Shown one piece after another: positions 7,918 to 17,066 of a stretch of DNA of 64,000 nucleotides. The notes below the pieces were generated by a model, which worked only from the letters and a program-made list of their open reading frames with translations, was not told where the DNA came from and searched no databases. Positions within the stretch are counted from its first letter, which is position 1. Every line of letters begins with the position of its first letter. Made by a program: the position numbers and the translations under genes. This DNA is from an uncultured Caryophanales bacterium (GTDB lineage: Bacteria; Bacillota_I; Bacilli_A; RF39; UBA660), in contig CAMVPJ010000002.1 in the NCBI GenBank assembly GCA_947169395.1, forward strand, positions 1 to 64,000. Direction: 5' to 3'.

Positions 7918-8949
7918 TTAATTTTCTTCATTTAATTCAAAATTTTTCTTTTCTTCTTCAATAGCACTAATTAATTCTTGTTCTGTTGGCATGTGTAATT
8001 TATATTCAGAAGAAAAAATTGTTTTATTATCTTCAGGCAGAGTATATTTTACAACTGTTTCATTTTTATTTGTTGACAATAATGTTCCCACTGTTGGATT
8101 TTCATCATCGTGTTTAATTTCTCTATCATAATAATTAACATACATTTGCATTTGTCCTATATTTTGATGAGAAACTTTTCCAATTTTTAAATCAATAATT
8201 ACAAAACATCTTAAAAGCCTATTATAAAAAACTAAATCCGGATAAAAATGGTCTTCTTCTAATGTTAATCTGACTTGATTTCCAACATAACTAAATCCTT
8301 TGCCTAGTTCTAATAAAAACTCTTTTAAATGTTCAATAATGTTCTTTTCTAAATCAGATTCTAAATAGTCTGTATTTTCTTTTATATCTAAAAACTCCAA
8401 AACAAAAGGGTCTTTAACTAAATCTTTACTCGTTTTTAGTATTTGTCCTTTTTCAGATAGTTCTAATATTTTATCTTTATCTGCTGATAAAGATAATCTT
8501 TCATATAACAATGAATCTCTTTGTCTTTGAAGCTCTCTAACACTCCATTTAGAGTTAATACATTCTTTTAAGTAAAAGTTTCTTTTCAGTTCTTCGTCAA
8601 TCTTAATTAATTCTAAATAATGAGACCAGCTTAATTGCGACGACACTGTTGTCGCAATTGGAAAACATATATAAAATTTTCTCATTCTTTCTAGATTCCT
8701 TTTAGAGAATCCTTTACCAAACTCATTAGTTAATTTTTGTGATAATTTCTCAAGTACAGCATCACCATAACTTGCTCTTTCATCACCTTGTTGTATTTCC
8801 ATAATTGCTTTTCCTATATTCCAATATAAATTAAGCATTTCAGTATTTACAGTCTGATATACTTTATTTCTACTATTTATAACTAAACCTTTTATATTAT
8901 CAAAAATATTATTTATATCATTATCATTGTTCATTAATTCGTTACTCAT
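7918..8949 (-). CDS. YhcG/DUF1016-family PDDEXK nuclease
   Basis: This 343-aa protein matches the YhcG family. An N-terminal helical domain (SRNKVYQTVNTEMLNLYWNIGKAI, then LSQKLTNEFGKGFSKRNLERMRKFY) is followed by a C-terminal restriction-like fold with YPDLVFYNRLLRCFVIIDLK, which supplies the PD...DxK catalytic residues. Members are linked to mobile elements and defence; the substrate is unknown. The ATG at 8949 follows GGAGG by 7 nt; the upstream ATG at 8985 does not. It stands alone, with no methylase or toxin partner nearby. Confidence 0.88.
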   Translation of the reverse strand: MSNELMNNDNDINNIFDNIKGLVINSRNKVYQTVNTEMLNLYWNIGKAIMEIQQGDERASYGDAVLEKLSQKLTNEFGKGFSKRNLERMRKFYICFPIATTVSSQLSWSHYLELIKIDEELKRNFYLKECINSKWSVRELQRQRDSLLYERLSLSADKDKILELSEKGQILKTSKDLVKDPFVLEFLDIKENTDYLESDLEKNIIEHLKEFLLELGKGFSYVGNQVRLTLEEDHFYPDLVFYNRLLRCFVIIDLKIGKVSHQNIGQMQMYVNYYDREIKHDDENPTVGTLLSTNKNETVVKYTLPEDNKTIFSSEYKLHMPTEQELISAIEEEKKNFELNEEN

Positions 8950-9032
8950 TAGCATTCCTCCAGATACATAATTATTATATAACATATATACAAATAATCA
9001 ATATCTATTGGATATTTTTTTAATGAAGTGTT

Positions 9033-9058
9033 AAAAAATCCTGCATATTTGCAAGATT
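9033..9058 (-). terminator. Intrinsic terminator of the MMPL exporter gene
   Basis: AATCTTGCA and TGCAGGATT form a 9-bp stem with an AATA loop and a six-T tail on the minus strand, overlapping the stop codon of the gene. Confidence 0.85.
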
Positions 9059-12000
9059 ATTTAATTACCATGATAAACTTAGTTGTACCTATAATATCAT
9101 CAGACTTATCTCCATAAGATTGATAATTATTACTTAATTTAACTAGAGTTTTAACTGTATCAAGTTTACTAGTTAAATTATCATTAATAAATGATGTTAA
9201 CTTCTTTATACCAGTATCGTTAAATGTATTAAGTCCTGTTGCAAGAGTGTTAGTACCATTTTTAAGTGTATCTATACCACTTACTAATTCTATAGAACCA
9301 TTATGTAATTTATCTAAACCAGATGATAACTCCACTAAGTTAGTTGATAACAAGTTTAAAGAATCAATTGTTTTAGTAGTAGCTGCTGCTTTTGCTTTAT
9401 CAGCAACTGTAACAGCCACTCCTTCTGACACTTTCTCTGCAACACTCTTACTTATTGTTTGAGCAACACTTATTGCTGTATTTTTAGAAGTTTCTTCTAG
9501 TGCAGTTACTACAGGTTTATAAGTATTATAAGAAGTACAATATGCTTGATATTGTTCTGGAACCTCTGTTCCACTAGTACATAAAGCAAATAATTGTTCA
9601 TTAGCCTCAATACTATCAACTGCTGCTTTCATCTGATTATAATTATCATTAATCTTTAATCCTTCTACTGCTTGAAGACCAATATACTCTAATTGCTCTT
9701 CCGTTAAAGTAGCTCCACTTACTGCTTGCTCTTTAATCATATTAATAGTATCTTCATCTAAAGTACTTGAAGTATCATTCTTTAAATTATTAATAGAATC
9801 ATCTACCGCACTTTTAATCTTATTAGTTCCATCATAAGCACTATTAATTCCATTTTGTAATTCAACCGCACCACTTCTTAATTTATCAACTCCATTATTA
9901 AGTTCTGATGCACCACTAACTAACATATTAGTAGCTTTACTAAGTTCATTAATATCTGATGTAATATTAGATACACTACCTAATTTACTTAGGTCATTAG
10001 AATCTATTAATTTAGAAGTTGCAACTGCATAGATACTCTCCTTACTAAACTTAGTAGTATCATATTCAATTGTAACTTGATTAAGGTTAATAGAATCAAT
10101 TCCAAGAGATTCGTTTAATCCTGGAGAAGATAGTGCAACTACCATATTAGTTACTCCATTACTAATAACCTTACCATTAGTAACTTTAATATTTGTATTA
10201 TATTTAGAGTTAAGTGACATCTCACTTACTACAATAAATGGAGTATATAGTGTTTGATTATTAATACTATTACTTAAATTATTAGTATAATTAATAGTAA
10301 TTTCTACGTGTCCTTTTTTATTCTTAATATCTTTAGCTTTAACTACATTTCCATCTAATTTATAACTAACACTAATACTTACTGGTAATTCTTTATCACT
10401 ACTACCTTGATAATAAATATCTCCTTTATTAGTTTTCCAATTAATACTTTTACCATCGATACTAAATGTTTCGTTACCATTTAAATTCTTAATATTAGTT
10501 AAACTTGTTACATCATTAATAGTATCTAGTTTTTCATCATTAATTAAGTGTTCTGTAACTAATACGCTCTTAACTTTACCACTACTACCTAGTTTTGCAT
10601 ATACAGTCTCATCTTTAGATAATGCTTTAATATTAAATGGATTTATAAGTAATAAACCAATCATAATTAATAATGCTTTCTTCATTTTCTTTCCTCCAAA
10701 ACCTAAACTTGTTTTAATAATTAATCTATCAAATATTAGTAAGATTGATGGTAATACTAATATTACTACAATCATACTTATAATTGCTCCTCTTGATATT
10801 AATGTACATAAAGTACCTATCATATCTATTTTAGATACTACTCCTACACCAATAGTTGCAGCAAAGAAACACATACCACTTACAAATATTGATGAAATAC
10901 TACTATCTAAAGCACTTCTTACAGAGTCTTTTCTATTTACTCCACTCTTTCTTTCTTCTAAATACTTAGTAGTCATAAGTATTGCATAATCAATAGTAGC
11001 CCCTAATTGAATAGTACCTATAACTACACTTGCAATAAATGGTATTTTACTATGCATTAAGTAAGGAATACCCATATTTACAAATATAGCAAACTCTATT
11101 GCAGTAACTAAAAGTACTGGTAAACTAATAGATTTAGTTACTATAAGCATTAGAATAAATATAACAATAATAGATGTATAGTTTACATTATGAAAGTCCT
11201 CATCTGTAATAGATACTAAATCTCTCATTAAAGGTCCTTCTCCTGCTACTATTGCTTTTTTATCATACTTATCTACTATTTTATTTATCTTAGTTATTTG
11301 ATTATTTAACTTAGTAGTTGCAATATCATATGATGAATTTACTAATACTAGTTTATAATCTTCAGATTGATATATCTTTTTAATATCATCATCAATAAAA
11401 TCTTCACTAATACCTAGTTTACTTAACTTAGACGAGCTAAGTACTAAATCTACTCCATCTAAAGACTCTATATCATTAACCATTTCATTTAATTTATAGT
11501 TTTCTAAATCTGATGATACTAGTATCATAGTTTGTGATACTATTCCATAATCATCATGTAGTTTCTTAGTTGCTTTTTTATAACCATAACTATCAGGTAT
11601 AGATTCATCTAATTTATAATAAACATTAGTCTTTGTTTGAAATATATAAAATGGAACAAGTAATACTACAAATATTAAAAATACTATTACATAATGATTC
11701 ATAACAAAGTTTTTAACTCTAGTAAACTTTGGAGTAATTACTTTATGAGTAGTCTTTTCTATATACTTATCAAATACAAGTAAGAGTGCTGGAAAGAGTG
11801 TTACTACGCATATTAGTCCAAATAATACTCCTTTAGCCATTACTATACCAATATCTTTACCAAGTGTAAGATTCATAGTACAAAGAGCAAGGAACCCTGC
11901 AATAGTTGTTAAGGAACTACCAAATACTGATGTTAGAGTATTTACTATTGCATTACTCATAGCTTCATTCTTACTTTTATATTTCTTCTTTGCATCTTCA

Positions 12001-12749
12001 TATTTATGATATAAGAATATAGAAAAATCTGTGGTTACTCCTAATTGCAATACTGATGATATTGCTTTAGTAATATAACTTATATCTCCTAAGAATATAT
12101 TAGTTCCCATGTTAAATAGTATAGCAACTCCAATATTTGCAATTAACAAAAATGGTACTAAATATGAATCTAGGAATATTGCAAGTACAATAATACAAAG
12201 TATTACTGCTATACCTACATATAAAGCCATCTCACTATTAAATAGTTCTTGAGTATCAAGGACCATCGCACTCATACCACCTACTTCTGCTTTATCTTTT
12301 GTGATTTTTCTAATCTTACTTACTGCTTTTAAAGTTGTATCATCACTAGTTGCATTTTTAAATGTAATAAGCATTAAACTAGAATCTTTGTGAACAACTT
12401 TATTAGTAATACTACTAGGTAAGAAATCTAGTGGAATAGTAGTACCTGTAATATCATTAATACTAACTACTTTATCTACCCCATCTACCTTCTTAATACT
12501 GTTTTCTAGTTCAAGTAACTTCTTACTTGGCATATTATCAACTACAGTAACAGAAAATGCCCCCATATTAAAATCATCAGTTAATATGTTCTGTCCTTTT
12601 AATGTTTCAATATCATCTGGTAAATATACAAGTATATTATAGTTAACTTTAGTTTTATACATTCCTATCATTGCTGGAATAAGTAAAATAAGTGTTAGTA
12701 TTACTATAAATACTTTATTCTTACATATGATATCTGCAAATTTTTTCAT
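9057..12749 (-). CDS. MMPL/RND-type exporter fused to a secreted heptad-repeat protein
   Basis: This 1230-aa protein has two parts. Residues 1-688 form a two-module MMPL/RND permease with about 12 membrane segments and two large outer loops. From residue 689 (MKKALLIMIGLLLINPFNIKA) a typical Sec signal peptide begins, followed by an extracellular domain and L-x-x-G heptads (ELNNGVDKLRSGAVELQNG), as in YhgE/Pip-like proteins. GGAGG lies 7 nt before the internal ATG (10685), so this was probably a two-gene operon that lost the stop between its genes. The start at 12749 follows GAGGTG. It may export lipids or hydrophobic compounds; the substrate is unknown. Confidence 0.85.
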   Translation of the reverse strand: MKKFADIICKNKVFIVILTLILLIPAMIGMYKTKVNYNILVYLPDDIETLKGQNILTDDFNMGAFSVTVVDNMPSKKLLELENSIKKVDGVDKVVSINDITGTTIPLDFLPSSITNKVVHKDSSLMLITFKNATSDDTTLKAVSKIRKITKDKAEVGGMSAMVLDTQELFNSEMALYVGIAVILCIIVLAIFLDSYLVPFLLIANIGVAILFNMGTNIFLGDISYITKAISSVLQLGVTTDFSIFLYHKYEDAKKKYKSKNEAMSNAIVNTLTSVFGSSLTTIAGFLALCTMNLTLGKDIGIVMAKGVLFGLICVVTLFPALLLVFDKYIEKTTHKVITPKFTRVKNFVMNHYVIVFLIFVVLLVPFYIFQTKTNVYYKLDESIPDSYGYKKATKKLHDDYGIVSQTMILVSSDLENYKLNEMVNDIESLDGVDLVLSSSKLSKLGISEDFIDDDIKKIYQSEDYKLVLVNSSYDIATTKLNNQITKINKIVDKYDKKAIVAGEGPLMRDLVSITDEDFHNVNYTSIIVIFILMLIVTKSISLPVLLVTAIEFAIFVNMGIPYLMHSKIPFIASVVIGTIQLGATIDYAILMTTKYLEERKSGVNRKDSVRSALDSSISSIFVSGMCFFAATIGVGVVSKIDMIGTLCTLISRGAIISMIVVILVLPSILLIFDRLIIKTSLGFGGKKMKKALLIMIGLLLINPFNIKALSKDETVYAKLGSSGKVKSVLVTEHLINDEKLDTINDVTSLTNIKNLNGNETFSIDGKSINWKTNKGDIYYQGSSDKELPVSISVSYKLDGNVVKAKDIKNKKGHVEITINYTNNLSNSINNQTLYTPFIVVSEMSLNSKYNTNIKVTNGKVISNGVTNMVVALSSPGLNESLGIDSINLNQVTIEYDTTKFSKESIYAVATSKLIDSNDLSKLGSVSNITSDINELSKATNMLVSGASELNNGVDKLRSGAVELQNGINSAYDGTNKIKSAVDDSINNLKNDTSSTLDEDTINMIKEQAVSGATLTEEQLEYIGLQAVEGLKINDNYNQMKAAVDSIEANEQLFALCTSGTEVPEQYQAYCTSYNTYKPVVTALEETSKNTAISVAQTISKSVAEKVSEGVAVTVADKAKAAATTKTIDSLNLLSTNLVELSSGLDKLHNGSIELVSGIDTLKNGTNTLATGLNTFNDTGIKKLTSFINDNLTSKLDTVKTLVKLSNNYQSYGDKSDDIIGTTKFIMVIK

Positions 12750-12769
12750 TATAGTCACCTCTACGCACA

Positions 12770-12798
12770 ATATTATCACAAAAATGACTGATAGTCAA
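12770..12798 (-). promoter_or_regulatory. Promoter with embedded palindromic operator, MMPL gene
   Basis: TTGACT (12793-12798) and TAATAT (12770-12775) are 17 nt apart on the minus strand. The palindrome TGACTATCAGTCA (12785-12797) covers the -35 edge and the spacer. A symmetric site of this kind is typical for TetR-type repressors of exporter genes. No TetR gene is in the window. Confidence 0.75.
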
Positions 12799-12837
12799 TA
12801 TATTATATTCGTCTAGTAAAAATTAGTGAATTAAAAT

Positions 12838-12974
12838 AATTGTAGAACAAAAGTCAAAATAAATTTTGACTACTGCTTACCTCACGGTAAGCATTTTCTA
12901 CTTCACCGAATCTTTTGATTCTCCATAGACCAGTATTGGATAGTCGCTACCCTACAATTTTTCTTTGTCAAAAT
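12838..12974 (-). ncRNA. Omega-RNA-like 3' end of an IS200/IS605-type element
   Basis: Downstream of the tnpB stop, the minus strand has a short GC-richer stretch with two hairpins: GCTTACC/GGTAAGC (12875-12892) and AGTCAAAAT/ATTTTGACT (12852-12871). This position and shape match the right-end RNA that guides TnpB. The element end and the former guide would lie near 12840. It is an inferred relic; expression is not known. Confidence 0.6.
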
Positions 12975-13562
12975 TTAGTTTACTTGAAGTTCTATTAATT
13001 CGCTTTGCATATACATTTTAACACCTTCAAACATTATGTTTATACTTGCATTTAAATCCCTATTATTCATATTAGTACAATTAGGACATTCCCAAACTCT
13101 CACACTTAAATCCTTCACCCTAGACTCTTTATATCCACATCTTGAACATATTTGACTGCTGGGATTTTTGTTTCTACTTGATAGAACCGTTTATTCTTCC
13201 AAGTACATTTATACCTAAGTTGTCTTATTAGTTCTATATGATTGTCTTGATTTAGTTTTTGACTTGAATTTAGGTTTACCACCTAAATTATTATTGTATC
13301 TTTTATATGCATCTTCTAAATCAAAGATACTAGTTCTAAGTAAACAACTATCAACTTCTTTTAACCAGATATTATTCTTCTCTAATAAAGGTAATTGTTT
13401 AATATAATCATATTTATTAATATACTTATCATTTAATTCTAAAAAGTGATTATAGATGAATCTACTACATCCAAAGCTTTTCTCTATTATAGTAATTTGA
13501 GATTCACTTGGATACATTCTAAAAACATATCCCTTCATAATTTTGTCCACTATAATCACCAT
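12975..13562 (-). pseudogene. tnpB: TnpB remnant with large internal deletion
   Basis: The N-terminal part (MKGYVFRMYPS...GGKPKFKSKTKSRQSYRTN) and the C-terminal part (ELIRQLRYKCTW...CSRCGY...CPNC...NNRDLNASINI) both match IS605 OrfB/TnpB, the RNA-guided nuclease. The middle, about 170-200 residues carrying the first catalytic Asp and the Glu of RuvC, is gone. The junction near 13220 also shifts the frame, so the first part stops at 13215. The zinc finger and last RuvC Asp remain. The protein is dead. No tnpA was seen. ATG at 13538 or 13562. Confidence 0.88.
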
Positions 13563-13644
13563 CCCTGTTGATGAATATTATATTATCATACATATTTTCG
13601 CTTGTCAAGTATTTTTTTCTATAAAGTATCACTTTCCTATTATA

Positions 13645-13670
13645 TAAAAAAATACGATTTCTCGTATTTT
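13645..13670 (-). terminator. Intrinsic terminator
   Basis: AATACGA and TCGTATT form a stem with a GAAA loop and a T-run on the minus strand, just past the stop of the gene at 13669-14610. Confidence 0.85.
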
Positions 13671-14610
13671 ATTGCCACTTACTACTATAGTAATAATATT
13701 TACCATCTGATTGTTTCTTAAATGTCCAGATGTATGTGTTTGCTTTACCTGAATTTATTAATTCTTCTAGTTTAGATTGCGCTTCTGATTCATTATTTAC
13801 AACATACCTAGACAAATTATTGCTATCAGATGATTGATTTTCTCTGAAATCTTCATAACTATCAAATACGGCTAATGTATTAATTGCAGGTATGTCGTGA
13901 TAAATAACTGCATAATCATAAACATATAAATAGTCTCCTTGTAATTCAGCCTTATATGTTTTTCTAATACTATCTACATGGTCATACGCACCACCACAAT
14001 TAGTAATCATATAATATGAATTATCCTCACTATTATAATGATTTATAAATCCACATCCAGTTACACTAATATCCCCGTTTTTATAATCTGAATCAATACC
14101 AAATAATTTATCATAGTTTGCTATTATTACATCAGCGGACACTCTATAACAATTAATTTCGTTCTCACTGTAATTTGCATTTTGGCCTTCACTTTTTCCA
14201 ACGACATCAGTTATTACAGCATTTCCGCTTCCATCAGTTTTACAAATATATGAATCATCATTATAATTATACGAATTATTATAATTTAAAGATTTATCAT
14301 AAAACTGAGCCATCAACATTTTATCATCCCTAGTGTATTCAGATACATTAACATTATCAAGAATAAAGCCTTGTATATAATTACGAAGTTTCGGATTACT
14401 ATTTGGATACACCAAATTTTTAACTAAATCACTATTAATATCTATCTCTTTAGTTGTATTAGTATCCTCTTTCTTCTCTACAGTATTACTAGATTCTTTC
14501 TTTTCTCCTTTAATACCAAATAAATTCTTATCATAAGCAATAAATGCACACAATCCTATGATGATTGCAACAAGTAATATAACTATTACTATAAAACTTT
14601 TCTTTTTCAT
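13669..14610 (-). CDS. Membrane-anchored extracellular protein, unknown
   Basis: This 313-aa protein has an N-terminal membrane segment (residues 5-26) and then an outside domain that starts with a charged linker (KKESSNTVEKKEDTNTTKE) and is rich in Asn, Asp and Tyr. Four cysteines in the domain could form disulfides. No known domain is recognised. It stands alone, with its own terminator. Its N-terminal layout recalls the anchored serpin at 51872-53464, but the domains are not alike. Confidence 0.7.
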   Translation of the reverse strand: MKKKSFIVIVILLVAIIIGLCAFIAYDKNLFGIKGEKKESSNTVEKKEDTNTTKEIDINSDLVKNLVYPNSNPKLRNYIQGFILDNVNVSEYTRDDKMLMAQFYDKSLNYNNSYNYNDDSYICKTDGSGNAVITDVVGKSEGQNANYSENEINCYRVSADVIIANYDKLFGIDSDYKNGDISVTGCGFINHYNSEDNSYYMITNCGGAYDHVDSIRKTYKAELQGDYLYVYDYAVIYHDIPAINTLAVFDSYEDFRENQSSDSNNLSRYVVNNESEAQSKLEELINSGKANTYIWTFKKQSDGKYYYYSSKWQ

Positions 14611-14688
14611 ATACTTCCTACCTTTCTACATTTAGAATACAATAAATTAATTAATTAAAATTACAATACATTTTTAATTATAATAAAT

Positions 14689-14717
14689 CTAGTTTACACT
14701 TTTAATGTAAACTAGAT
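14689..14717. repeat. Long palindrome plus short direct repeats in an intergenic gap
   Basis: TCTAGTTTACA and TGTAAACTAGA form an 11-bp perfect stem with a 7-nt loop. On the plus strand a T-rich tail follows. Next to it, the 13-mer TTTTTCAAAGGAA occurs twice (about 14723 and 14756). It may be a terminator for the LysR gene or a trace of a small mobile element. Confidence 0.5.
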
Positions 14718-14795
14718 CATTTTTTCAAAGGAAAAATATATAGATAATCGAGATTTTTCAAAGGAATGTTACATTTTAAATGATATTTTAATAAT

Positions 14796-15668
14796 TTATT
14801 TTAATAAATATTCTAAAAATTTACTTGCTGCAAATGTTAAATTAATACCTTTATTTGTTGCAAGTAATACATTTATAGAAGGTAGTTTTTTATTAATATT
14901 TAACTCTTTTAAATCAGGATAGTTTCTTTTAGCTAAATCTATTAATGTATAACCAATACCTAAACCAGCATTTGTAAACTCTAATACTAAGTCTTGACTT
15001 ACTACTTCCATTTTTGGTTTTAGTATAATTTTATTATCTAATAAATAACTATCTAGTTTTCTTCTACTATTAGACTCACTCTTTTGTAAAATTAGTGGGT
15101 ATTTATGTAAATCTTTAAAACTACTTATTTCATCTTTATAATATGTAGGATTATAAATAAAACCTTCTTTTAGTTTACTTATTATTTTAGTATCTACTCC
15201 AGTTTCATTTATATCTCCTTCATTATATATGACAAAATCTAGTTTACCTCTTTTTAAATCTTCTATTAAATTACTAGTTAATTCATTAGTAATTTTAATA
15301 TCTATGTTAGGATAATCTTTATGAAAATTCTTAATTGTATCCATTAATACTAATTTAGTTAATGTAGTTGATATACCTATTTTAATCTCACCTTTATCTA
15401 AATCTTTAAATGAAGTAAAATCTGCTTCTGCATTATTAATTAATTCTATTGCATCTTTAATATAACTATAAAGCATTTTACCTTCTTCTGTTAGTTCCAT
15501 ACCTTTATTACTACGTAAAAATAATGTTCCACCTAACTGTGATTCTAATTTTTTTATTGCTTGACTAATAGCAGGTTGTGAGATAAATAACTCTTCACTA
15601 GCTCGTGTCATGTGTTTGTTTTTTGCAACAACATAAAATATTCTATATAATTCTAAGTCTATATTCAT
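14796..15668 (-). CDS. LysR-family transcriptional regulator
   Basis: This 290-aa protein has the LysR layout: an N-terminal winged helix (residues 1-60; YVVAKNKHMTRASEELFISQPAISQAIKKLE) and a substrate-binding-like effector domain. It is divergent from coaC with 86 nt between the starts, so it may control the coa operon or itself, but LysR neighbours are not always targets. The effector is unknown. SD AAGGAGGA precedes the ATG. Confidence 0.92.
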   Translation of the reverse strand: MNIDLELYRIFYVVAKNKHMTRASEELFISQPAISQAIKKLESQLGGTLFLRSNKGMELTEEGKMLYSYIKDAIELINNAEADFTSFKDLDKGEIKIGISTTLTKLVLMDTIKNFHKDYPNIDIKITNELTSNLIEDLKRGKLDFVIYNEGDINETGVDTKIISKLKEGFIYNPTYYKDEISSFKDLHKYPLILQKSESNSRRKLDSYLLDNKIILKPKMEVVSQDLVLEFTNAGLGIGYTLIDLAKRNYPDLKELNINKKLPSINVLLATNKGINLTFAASKFLEYLLK

Positions 15669-15688
15669 TATAAGTCCTCCTTATATAC

Positions 15689-15718
15689 ATTATAACACAT
15701 ATATATTTTACTTATCAA
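15689..15718 (-). promoter_or_regulatory. Promoter of the LysR gene
   Basis: TTGATA (15713-15718) and TATAAT (15689-15694) are 18 nt apart on the minus strand, in the divergent LysR/coaC gap. Confidence 0.7.
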
Positions 15719-15754
15719 TAGTTTTGTCATACAATTAAAGCAGGAGGAGATATT

Positions 15755-16300
15755 ATGTTTAAAAATATGAATATTGTAATTGGGGTTACAGGAGGAATTG
15801 CAGCATACAAGGTATGTGGATTAATTAATTATTTAAAAAGTGAAGGCGCAATTATCGATGTTATTATGACTAAGTCTGCAACTAACTTTATCACACCACT
15901 TACGCTAGAAACACTATCTGGTAACAAGGTCATAACAGATATGTTTAAAAGGCCAGATTATATAGAGGTTGAACATATTAGTCTAGCAAATAAAGCAGAT
16001 TTATTTCTAGTAGTTCCCGCAACTGCAAATATTATTGGTAAGATTTCTTGGGGTATTGCCGATGATATGTTATCAACTACTATTATGGCAACTAAATCCC
16101 CTGTGATATTCGCACCTGCAATGAATAATAATATGTATGAAAATAGAATTGTTAGGGAAAATATTGAAAGATTAAAAAGTTTTGGTTATAAGTTTATAGA
16201 ACCAGATACTGGACATCTAGCCTGTGGATACGAAGCAAAAGGTAAATTACCTAAAACAAAAACTATAATAGATAATGTAAAAAAATTAATTAAGGAGTGA
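15755..16300 (+). CDS. coaC: Phosphopantothenoylcysteine decarboxylase
   Basis: This 181-aa FMN-dependent flavoprotein performs the decarboxylation step of coenzyme A synthesis. Family motifs are present: GVTGGIAAYK, the catalytic His in EVEHISLA, PAMNNNMY (PxMNxxMW motif) and the active Cys in HLACGYEAKGKL. It is a stand-alone CoaC domain, as in streptococci, rather than a fused CoaBC. It is first in a three-gene unit with an unknown gene and coaB. SD AGGAGGAG. Confidence 0.95.
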   Translation: MFKNMNIVIGVTGGIAAYKVCGLINYLKSEGAIIDVIMTKSATNFITPLTLETLSGNKVITDMFKRPDYIEVEHISLANKADLFLVVPATANIIGKISWGIADDMLSTTIMATKSPVIFAPAMNNNMYENRIVRENIERLKSFGYKFIEPDTGHLACGYEAKGKLPKTKTIIDNVKKLIKE

Positions 16301-16304
16301 GATT

Positions 16305-17066
16305 ATGAATAATATAGATAAATTTATTAAAGAGATGAGTTTAATATTTACAAATACACTTACAAGTGATGATTTCTGCTATATTGGGTTTGATTTAGAT
16401 GAACAAAAAATTAATTATGATGATTCAATAAGTTTATATGAACTTATAAATAATTTTAATGCTTCTTATCAAAATTTTAAAAAAGAATATGATAATCTTA
16501 ATATTAATCTAGCAAAACATATAGAATTTGAAAGATATTATAAAAAAGATAATTATAGGTGTTTAAGTTTATATTTACGAAACCCAGCAATAGCTGATTA
16601 TGAAGAAACTATGCTTTACATAAGAAAAGATGAAGAAAAACTAATCGCATATATAACTAACAATAACTTTGGAAAAGATTATTATTATTATAATATTATT
16701 GAAATTGAAGATTCAAAGATTGTTGAATTATTAGATTTATTTGAAAAATACGAATATTTACTTAATATGTATAATTACTTAAAAAATAGGTTAGTATTTG
16801 GCGATTCGATAAATGTATTATTTACTAAAATTGATGGGAATATTTTTAAAAATATTACTAACTTTAAACTATTACTTGGTCAATTATACTTTAATTATAC
16901 TAATAATATAGATATAGATATTAAATTAGGAGACGAATTAAAGATAACTAGTAATAATGTTGAAGCAGAATTTAAGTCTAATAATTATCCAATATCAGAT
17001 GAAGAAATAAATAAAGTTCTTACTAAAACTTATATAAATAAAAAATATTTAAGGAGAGATTTATGA
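16305..17066 (+). CDS. Unknown protein between coaC and coaB
   Basis: This 253-aa acidic, Asn/Tyr-rich protein has no signal, membrane segment or motif I recognise. It lies 4 nt after coaC and its end overlaps the coaB start by 4 nt, so the three genes are tightly coupled. A role in CoA synthesis or its control is suggested only by position. The SD (AAGGAGTG) overlaps the coaC stop. Confidence 0.75.
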   Translation: MNNIDKFIKEMSLIFTNTLTSDDFCYIGFDLDEQKINYDDSISLYELINNFNASYQNFKKEYDNLNINLAKHIEFERYYKKDNYRCLSLYLRNPAIADYEETMLYIRKDEEKLIAYITNNNFGKDYYYYNIIEIEDSKIVELLDLFEKYEYLLNMYNYLKNRLVFGDSINVLFTKIDGNIFKNITNFKLLLGQLYFNYTNNIDIDIKLGDELKITSNNVEAEFKSNNYPISDEEINKVLTKTYINKKYLRRDL

